Part shown: piece by piece, positions 1-5,235 of the stretch
Numbering within the stretch: the first letter of the stretch is position 1
How the letters are laid out: the number at the start of each line of letters is the position of its first letter
From: an uncultured Mollicutes bacterium
GTDB lineage: Bacteria > Bacillota_I > Bacilli_A > RFN20 > CAG-826
Reading direction: 5' to 3'
Assembly: GCA_937893635.1 (NCBI GenBank)
Contig: CALBGF010000078.1
Span: 1 to 5,235 of the forward strand
DNA: 5,235 nucleotides
Made by a program: the position numbers and the translations under genes
Notes under the pieces: model-generated
The model's input: the letters and a program-made list of their open reading frames with translations, nothing else
Databases searched by the model: none
Told to the model about the DNA's origin: nothing

Positions 1-2021
1 TCAATACTCATTCCATAAACGATGTGATATATCAAACCATTCACATAAATATATACTCTACTTAAAGATGGATTATTATTAGATGAAACAACATAAGAAA
101 TATTAAATATTTCATCTTCTTTATATTTAGCATTTACATACTCTTGTCCTGTACCAAAATAACTTTCTTGAGTTCCTAAAGCAAAGCCTTTAGAATCAGA
201 AAGATAAGAAACACAAATACCTTTGTTTGTCGATACTGTTTTTTCAACCTTAATAATCTAAGATTGAAATTCATCCTATTCTACAAAACTGTCTGGATCT
301 TTTGAACCTTGACTTTCCGCATAGCTAACTAATTCATCCCAAGATAAATATAAATCTTGACCTTTAAGTTTATATTTTGTTGTATTTTTAATTAAAGTAT
401 CATAACTTGTAATATTTCTAATTTTTAATCTAAATTCAAAAGTATAATTCTAACTACCATTTTGATTTAAATTAATACCAACTTGCCCTGCTTCACTTAA
501 TGGAATCTAAACCGAAGCACCATCTGAAATTTTTAAATAGGACTTTCCTTCACTATCAGTATTCCAACCATTAGTATGCCAATTAAAATTATTTAAGATA
601 CAATCTTCAGTTTTGTTATTATAAGTGTATTGCCATTTTTGACGAGATAAAAGACTTTCATTATTAGTACGACCATTAGCATTTAAATTGATAATCATTT
701 GGTCTTTTTGGACATAATCCATATCTCTAGCACTCGGAGTTACTGTAATAACAAAACTTTCAGTTACACCTTTACAAGAAATACCATAATAATTATCACC
801 AACAATTGAATCTGCAATTACCCAAGTAAATGGAGTTGATTCACTATATTGAACTTCATCCAAAGTAGTTATGACTAATCCATCATGTAATTGATCAATA
901 GTCATTGTACCAGAAGAGCCAATAACAGGATCATAAACCATATACTAAACAATAATATCTTCATATTGCTCAATTGTAGTTGGTTTATTCATAAACCAAA
1001 TAATTGGTGAGTTATTACCTTCAGCCGCATAAGCAATTTCATAATTTAAATGATTAGATTCAATAGTTTTTCCATTTACAGTTGCTGTTAAATAAGCGTC
1101 TAAAGAATGAACGCCATGTGTCTGTAAATCTGTACTATATATACTTGCTACAGCTGTATTATTAGAAAAACTACTTCCATACTCTTGAGTCTTTATTTCA
1201 AATCCATCAATTAAAATATGTAATATTTTTTGAATTGCACCGACTGGCTTACAACTAAAATTAATTGGCTTATTAGCAGTACAAACTTTTTCTGGATTAA
1301 ATCCTCCGTCATCGAGTCTTAATTCTACAATTTGCTATCCACCATAACGTACCATATCAGAACCACTATTGAGAGACTCTAATTTAATGTCAATTCTTGT
1401 ACTACCGACCTAAAAATGAGATCCTAAGTCTACAATTAACTCATAATTATTAGGTACGGTTTTTTTATATTCATAATATGGTTTTACATCTACAGATGTT
1501 TCAGCATCATCAATTAAAGAAACTGTTACAGTAACAGTTGTGTCATTTTCAGCATAAGGAATAATAGTTAAGCTATAATGTTCGCCATAAACATATAAAT
1601 TCTTTAACTAAGTTAGTATTTTATTTACAAATCCAACTTTCGGCATTGCTGGCTAATCGCCTCCGCCCGTGCTGCTTCCGCTGATAGCAAGACGTTGGCA
1701 AAATACATATGTAGTCCCTAAAGAAATGACTTTATAGAAAGCGCCGTCAGGAACATTAATAATCAAATCATCTGCTTTTACTTTTTCACTTAAACCATTT
1801 CTAGTTAAAGTGTATTGTAAATCAGTAACTTTAACTGGGGCAGGATCATTACCATATAAAACAGCTACACCACTACCACCTATCAAAATTCTTTCTTGAT
1901 TACTAATATCAAGATACATTTGTCCAGTATCAGTTGCGATTAAAAATTGCCCTGCTTCAATTGCAGTATTTTTAATGTTTTCGTTTAACCCTTTTACAGG
2001 CTAAAAACGTTGTTCTGACAT
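1..2021 (-). CDS. LamG/Ig-like phage adhesin (gene A), TAG read as Gln, C-terminus off the left edge
   Basis: Probable virion surface adhesin or receptor-binding fiber. The start is the ATG at 2019-2021, 9 nt after AAAGGAG. The frame stays open to the left edge (673 codons visible) if TAG is Gln. It has ten in-frame TAG codons, with + strand positions beginning 258, 276, 450, 507, 945, 1335, 1410, 1608, 1653 and 2001, and no TAA or TGA. Layout: residues 1-45 form a docking module (RFQPVKG, then AGQFLIATDTGQMYLDI); 46-113 a small beta domain (DDLIINVPDGAFYKV); 114-122 a Gly/Ser linker; about 124-440 a series of Ig-like beta regions (HGVHSLDAYLTATV, EGNNSPIIWF, IVQYMVYDP); about 444 onward a LamG/concanavalin-A-like domain (NANGRTNNES, FNWHTNGWNTDSEGKSYLKI, FEFRLKIRNI, VYIYVNG). 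LamG folds commonly bind glycans. Family assignment is from motif recollection, not a search. With the standard code this gene would appear only as scattered 88- and 144-aa pieces. Confidence 0.87.
1887..2021 (-). other. N-terminal docking module of gene A
   Basis: Residues 1-45 share the pattern of a short hydrophobic strand, a Gly at +4 or +5, a variable stretch, then G-x-F-[YL]-x-[TA]-[ST]-D-T-x-x-[LM]-Y-[LI]. The same layout opens gene B (LQFLSG ... FYLTSDTNRLYIG) and gene C (VKFVRG ... LYFIYD ... GSLYLG). A role in attaching fibers to a shared virion part is inference. Confidence 0.6.
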
Positions 2022-2030
2022 ATTTTCTTT

Positions 2031-2037
2031 CTCCTTT
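2031..2037 (-). promoter_or_regulatory. Shine-Dalgarno site of gene A
   Basis: AAAGGAG on the minus strand lies 9 nt before the ATG at 2019-2021. It decides the start: the later ATG at 1917-1919, which a standard-code caller would choose, has no such site. The heptamer and spacing are identical to those of gene B. Confidence 0.88.
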
Positions 2038-2063
2038 CTTTCCTTTTTTAATATATAATAAAA

Positions 2064-2092
2064 AATAGGGGAAGAGAGACTCTTCCCCTATT
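2064..2092 (-). terminator. Rho-independent terminator after gene B
   Basis: A perfect 13-bp inverted repeat (2064-2076 pairs with 2080-2092) has a 3-nt loop and a stem with a GC-rich core (AGGGGAAGAG). Read on the minus strand, the stem runs into a T-rich tract (TTTTTATTATAT). It lies about 65 bases past the gene B stop and 43 bases before the gene A start, so it should end or attenuate the C-B transcript. Confidence 0.9.
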
Positions 2093-2097
2093 AAAAC

Positions 2098-2114
2098 TAT
2101 CTCTCTAAGAGATA
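2098..2114 (-). other. Small hairpin just upstream of the gene B terminator
   Basis: A perfect 7-bp inverted repeat (2098-2104 with 2108-2114) has a 3-nt loop. On the minus strand it is followed by GTTTT and then by the main terminator stem, so the two form a tandem pair. It is weak and AU/GC mixed. It could be an auxiliary terminator, an RNase-protection structure or chance. Confidence 0.4.
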
Positions 2115-2156
2115 TAAAAAGTTTTTAAATGCTATTTATAACTTTTGTCCTTAAAA

Positions 2157-3806
2157 TTAAAAACTACCCCATACCATATTCATAGTAAGAGAAGCTCCAT
2201 CTGCATTAAGCGTAATCGTATCTGATTTAAAGTTAAAGACAGCATCAACACCTATATTGTTGCTATCTGTTACAGTTGTTGTTACTTGGATATCTTTACC
2301 AGCAGTCTTTGCTTCTGCCGTTTGAGTTGCACCGGTAAGAGTTGGAATACTATTAACGATTTCTTCTTCACCAGTTACAATTTTTGTAACATGACCATTA
2401 TCTACTTCAAGAGATTTAACAACTGTAATTGTCTTAGTTTTTTGATAATCAGTTACTGCTCCATAAGCGGAACTATCCTCAGCGGCAGGAGTTTCTGTCG
2501 CTATATCAGCATGCGCTACAGTTACGACTCTATCTCCATCTTCGGCAGTGTCATCAGTTAAAGTAACTTGTTTCCCTTCAGCTAATTTAATTCCACCAAG
2601 AATAGTTGGAGTGAGTGCTCCATCAGTAAGTTCAATACCATGAGTTACTTTTGTAACTTTAGTTTCATATTCATTACCAGAAGGAACAATCTCAAAACTA
2701 AAGCCAGTTTTAAGTAAACCAGTTGCTTCATCTTCAGTACCTTGCGCAATTAATAAATCACCAACTTTAACTGTCTCACCATTATAAGTGAAATTACTCT
2801 TAGCCTTGTAAGTATCACCGTTTCTAGCTTCAGTTATTGCATCTGGACTTGCTACTGTACCACCAGTGCCAATAGTACCCTTAAATACCATTGCATCAGC
2901 AACTTTTAAAGCTTTATCAATTTCATCAGTAATTTTTTTATCAGTTTGCGTAATCGTATAAACATCAAGAGCCGCCGCACCTTTTTGGAAATGCACATCT
3001 TTAGTATTTCCTTCAGCGCCAATTGTTACAATAGGATCAAGGACAGAACTTGTCACATCAGTACCAGAAGTTTGCTTAGTCGTAAAAGTAAAACCAGTAT
3101 CTCCATTTGCAAAAGTATGTTCTGTAACTTCTTGAACTGAAGCATCAATAGTAATACTTTTTTCTCCAGCGGTAACTGCTGCAATATTTGCACCACCAAT
3201 TAAAGTAATTTCTTCATCGCTAGTGGTTGTAGTTCCATCTGCCGCTGTAACAATACTATGTTGTTTAATAGTTGCAGCTTTTTTATTATCTTTAACTTGC
3301 TCTGTTAATAAAGTTAAAGTGACCCCGCCAGTACCAGAAGAAGAAATAGTAATTTCTTTTTCATTAACTGTTAAAGTAATACCCGCGCCTTCTACTAAAG
3401 CAAAAGAATCAGCTTTAGTTGCGTCATCAGTATCAGATACAGTACTAGTAATAGTTACTTTTTTATCTGTTTTGTCACTCACAGAGGTGGAAAAATCTTT
3501 TAATTTTGTATCTGCATTAATTTGAATAAATTTTCCTTTACTCCATACGCAAAGAACATTTTCTGCGGTTGCAAAATAAAATTGACCTGGCTCTGCGGCA
3601 GCTGGTAAAGTTGCAACATTAGCTACTGTAATTACGCCCTGATTTACTGGAACCGGACCAGCAACTGTACCAATGTATAATCTGTTAGTATCACTTGTTA
3701 AATAAAATGCACCTTCAATAGTACCAGCAGGAGTAGCAATTAAGTTATTAACGCCGGCTTGAGTACCAGATAAAAACTATAAATTTTTACCATTTAAATT
3801 TGCCAT
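2157..3806 (-). CDS. Modular beta-repeat phage fiber protein (gene B), one TAG read as Gln
   Basis: Probable structural fiber of the virion, 549 aa, ending at TAA (2157-2159). The start is the ATG at 3804-3806, with AAAGGAG 9 nt upstream. Codon 10 is TAG (3777-3779), read as Gln in the sequence NLQFLSG. A standard-code caller would instead begin at GTG 3480-3482, which has no Shine-Dalgarno and loses 108 residues that are clearly protein-like. Layout: residues 4-54 docking module (LQFLSGT, FYLTSDTNRLYIG); about 85-105 a motif common in gut-phage fibers (GQFYFATAENVLCVW); 135-157 and 200-223 two related beta repeats; about 304-379 a recurrent phage module (ADAMVFKGTIGTGGTV, GDTYK, VGDLLIAQG, IVPSGNE); then GGIKLAEGK and GHVTK beta-strand repeats to the C-terminus, which ends MVWGSF. 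I see no signal peptide, membrane helix or catalytic motif. It starts 20 bases after gene C ends, so the two are probably co-transcribed. Confidence 0.88.
2670..2897 (-). other. Recurrent gut-phage fiber module in gene B
   Basis: Residues about 304-379 of gene B hold the pattern AMVFKGTIGTGGTV, then GDTYK, VGDLLIAQG and IVPSGNE. I recognise this arrangement from many gut-phage structural proteins, where it precedes shaft repeats like those seen here. Its biochemical role is not known to me. Confidence 0.55.
3138..3404 (-). repeat. Two related beta repeats within gene B
   Basis: Residues 135-157 (FALVEGAGITLTV-NEKEITISSS) and 200-223 (ITLIGGANIAAVTAGEKSITIDAS) align with matching L, GA, I, EK and ITI positions. 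They suggest repeated beta-hairpin units of a fiber shaft. A looser third unit may be LAEGKQVTLTD followed by DRVVTVAHA, near residues 408-432. Confidence 0.6.
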
Positions 3807-3815
3807 TATTTATGA

Positions 3816-3822
3816 CTCCTTT
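3816..3822 (-). promoter_or_regulatory. Shine-Dalgarno site of gene B
   Basis: AAAGGAG on the minus strand lies 9 nt before the ATG at 3804-3806, inside the 20-base gap after gene C. It shows that translation starts nine codons before the TAG at 3777-3779, so the ribosome must read that TAG to make the fiber. Confidence 0.9.
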
Positions 3823-3826
3823 CATA

Positions 3827-4645
3827 TTATTCGTCTGTAATTGTCATCCATTTTAATCTACCATCAATTTCGGTAATTTTTTCAACTAAAGTATTATTCT
3901 CTCCACCATAACTGCTTAAATCACCAATTTTTTCTTGGACGATAGTATTAAAATTATTTGTAACTAAAGTACCAACTTCTGCTTTAGTTACATAATCGCT
4001 TAAATCAGTTTTCCAATCACCGACTTTTTCTAATGCCCCATTGACTACAATATACTCATCATAAGTATTTTCACCATTCGGCACAAGATAAATATATTGT
4101 TCTGCATCTGCTGCTGTAAGGTCAATTGCCTCTACAGAATCAACAATTTTACGAGATAAGGACTGATTTAATTTACTATTAATTTCATCTTTAGTATAAA
4201 CATTTAAAACTTCAACGGCTTGAACTGAAGTCATCCAACCCAAATTGCCGTCTTCTTGTTTATAAGGTAAAGTACCTATTTCCGCAGTTTCAAAATTTTT
4301 TAAGCTAAGAGTCCCAACTTTTGCTTTTTCAATAGATTTATCATCTACGGAAATAATATCACTAATAGAGCCGTTTTTCCATGTTTTCGATTGTTCATCG
4401 TAAATTAAGATTTGTTTATCACCTATTTCAGTAATAACAATATCCTATAAATTTCCTAAAGAACTACCAGCGGCTCCACCTGTGCCACCAATTAATCGAG
4501 ACCCTAAATATAAAGACCCAGAACTGGAATCGGCACTATCATAAATAAAATATAAAGTATCATCAGACTTTTGTGCCAAATTAGCAAATGCCGTCTTCGA
4601 TCCTCTGACAAACTTTACATAATCATTAGTTGGTTTTAAAGCCAT
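3827..4645 (-). CDS. Phage tail or collar fiber protein (gene C), one TAG read as Gln
   Basis: Probable virion fiber subunit, 272 aa, ending at TAA (3827-3829). The start is the ATG at 4643-4645, with GAGAGGAG 6 nt upstream. The single TAG is codon 67 (4445-4447) and the frame continues without a break across it. Read through, the junction gives LGNLQDIVIT, then QILIYDEQSKTWKN, which matches the phage-fiber pattern L-x-DL-x-DV ... G-Q-x-L-x-YD ... KW-x-N as I recall it; this strongly supports one gene and a polar residue at TAG. Layout: residues 10-50 docking module (VKFVRGS, LYFIYD, GSLYLGSRLIGG); 55-95 the fiber motif above; about 150-180 helical (YTKDEINSKLNQ); about 190-215 another recurrent gut-phage motif (QYIYLVPNGENTYDEYIVV, LEKVGDW); the C-terminus is probably helical or coiled coil (LVEKITEIDGRLKWM). 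A standard-code caller would split it into a 66-aa peptide and a piece starting at TTG 4241-4243. It lies directly upstream of gene B. Confidence 0.88.
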
Positions 4646-4651
4646 CCTTTA

Positions 4652-4660
4652 CTCCTCTCT
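4652..4660 (-). promoter_or_regulatory. Shine-Dalgarno site of gene C
   Basis: AGAGAGGAG on the minus strand lies 6 nt before the ATG at 4643-4645. It fixes the start of gene C and argues against the TTG at 4241-4243 as an independent start. Confidence 0.85.
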
Positions 4661-4694
4661 TTCAATATTTATGAAGATTATTTTTTTATATTTA

Positions 4695-4725
4695 AAAAGA
4701 CTTGACCAAAATGGTCAAGTCTTTT
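4695..4725 (-). terminator. Rho-independent terminator after gene D
   Basis: A perfect 14-bp inverted repeat (4695-4708 with 4712-4725) has a 3-nt loop. The core is GACTTGACCA / TGGTCAAGTC, and on the minus strand it runs directly into TTTTTAAATATA. It starts 5 bases after the TAA of gene D and lies about 50 bases before the start of gene C. The opposite strand also has a T-run beside the stem (CTTTTATT), but no plus-strand gene is present. Confidence 0.92.
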
Positions 4726-4730
4726 ATTCA

Positions 4731-5235
4731 TTAAGCATTTTCTAAAGCATCTAACCTTGCTTCTATTTCAGATATTTTATTAGCTATATCCAATGTTTCT
4801 AAATTACTAATACGCTCATCTAAACCAGTAGTAACTGTACTAATATTTACATCTTCTAAATCTTTTATTCGTTGACTTAAAGCACTATCCGCATTTTCAC
4901 TAGCAGTTTTATTTTCAGCAACCGTATTAGTAAGAGTTGTTAAATCAGAACTGCCAGATGTTTTATTGTCATTTACTACTTTTGTTAAAATATCTATATT
5001 GTCTTGAAGTGTTTTATCAGCATTAGCTCGTACTGAAGCTTCTTCTTTTAAAGAACCAGGAGTCTCAGCCGTACCCATTAAAATACTTAACTTATATGCA
5101 TTTTTACCAATAGCAGTAGCTAAAGTGTCACTCGCTTGAATTTCTCCTAACTAATTTCCACTATAACTAGATAACACGATATCGCCTAAATTAGTTTTAG
5201 TAAAATTAAAAGCTCCTGTGGTATCTTCTAAATTT
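4731..5235 (-). CDS. Coiled-coil phage fiber protein, C-terminal part (gene D), TAG read as Gln, start off the right edge
   Basis: C-terminal 167 residues of a probable virion fiber protein, ending at TAA (4731-4733). The frame is open to the right edge if the TAG at 5151-5153 is read as Gln, giving SSYSGNQLGEIQASDT. A standard-code caller would start at ATG 5076-5078, which lacks a Shine-Dalgarno. The first part contains GDIVLSSYSG, GEIQASDTLATAIGK, a pattern familiar from gut-phage fibers. The rest is low-complexity helix with heptad-like spacing (ALSQRIKDLEDV, LDERISNLETL, ISEIEARLDALENA), which suggests a trimeric coiled-coil stalk. The repeated VNDNKT and VAENKT segments fit that. A strong terminator begins within a few bases of the stop codon, so the gene ends a transcription unit. 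No enzymatic motif is visible. Function is inferred from composition and neighbours. Confidence 0.8.

Noticed and set aside
1..2021. Decayed pseudogene or sequencing errors as the reason for the stops in gene A
   Set aside because: All ten interruptions are TAG in one uninterrupted frame, with no frameshift, TAA or TGA. Genes B, C and D show the same codon. Decay would give mixed stops and indels.
3480..3482. GTG at 3480-3482 as the start of a separate 441-aa gene
   Set aside because: It has no Shine-Dalgarno. The frame extends upstream with fiber-like protein to an ATG at 3806 preceded by AAAGGAG.
2286..3525. Plus-strand open frames at 2286-2561, 2946-3140 and 3223-3525
   Set aside because: They are antisense to gene B, have no Shine-Dalgarno, and their translations are low-complexity mirror images of its Thr/Val-rich coding sequence.
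4241..4243. TTG at 4241-4243 as the start of a separate 138-aa gene
   Set aside because: It has no Shine-Dalgarno. The frame is continuous upstream through one TAG to the ATG at 4645, and the junction restores a known fiber motif.
4694..4720. TTGACC in the gene D terminator stem as a -35 element with TATAAA downstream
   Set aside because: The gap of about 22 nt is too long for a sigma-70-type promoter, and the hexamer is explained by the hairpin.
1..5235. tRNA (including a CUA suppressor), CRISPR array, insertion sequence or attachment site
   Set aside because: No cloverleaf, no spaced direct repeats and no terminal inverted repeats with a transposase were seen. Nearly all of the window is coding.
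1..5235. TGA recoded to Trp (mycoplasma-type code)
   Set aside because: No in-frame TGA was found in any of the four genes, and Trp is encoded by TGG.

Overview
This AT-rich window (by eye about two-thirds A+T) is a block of phage virion-fiber or adhesin genes, all on the minus strand. The proteins are beta-rich, modular, Thr/Ser/Gly-rich and coiled-coil-bearing. They resemble tail, baseplate or head-fiber proteins of uncultivated gut phages. All three visible gene starts have strong Shine-Dalgarno sites (AAAGGAG or GAGAGGAG), which points to a Firmicutes-type host more than to Bacteroidetes; that host guess is inference.

The key observation is that the standard code breaks these genes into pieces, yet every break is the same codon, TAG. 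I walked each frame by hand. There are 13 in-frame TAG codons, no in-frame TGA and no internal TAA, and the three genes whose ends lie in the window all stop at TAA. The protein reads coherently across each TAG in one frame. This is the signature of TAG reassigned to glutamine (translation table 15), known from stop-recoded phages. With TAG read as Gln the window holds four genes, not six or more fragments.

In transcription order (right to left): gene D (4731 to past the right edge), the C-terminal part of a coiled-coil fiber protein, is followed by a rho-independent terminator (4695-4725). Gene C (3827-4645) is a 272-aa fiber protein. Twenty bases later gene B (2157-3806) encodes a 549-aa beta-repeat fiber, followed by a strong terminator (2064-2092). 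Gene A (2021 to past the left edge) encodes at least 673 aa: a docking module, Ig-like beta domains and a LamG/concanavalin-A-like domain, probably a carbohydrate-binding adhesin.

Genes A, B and C start with related modules of about 45 residues, so their products probably attach to the same virion structure and display different outer domains. The TAG codon falls in the same aligned column of that module in A and B (codons 7 and 10). A host with unmodified TAG termination would therefore stop almost immediately in both. No tRNA, release-factor, synthetase, CRISPR or mobile-element sequence was seen, and no stretch above 300 bases lacks a gene.
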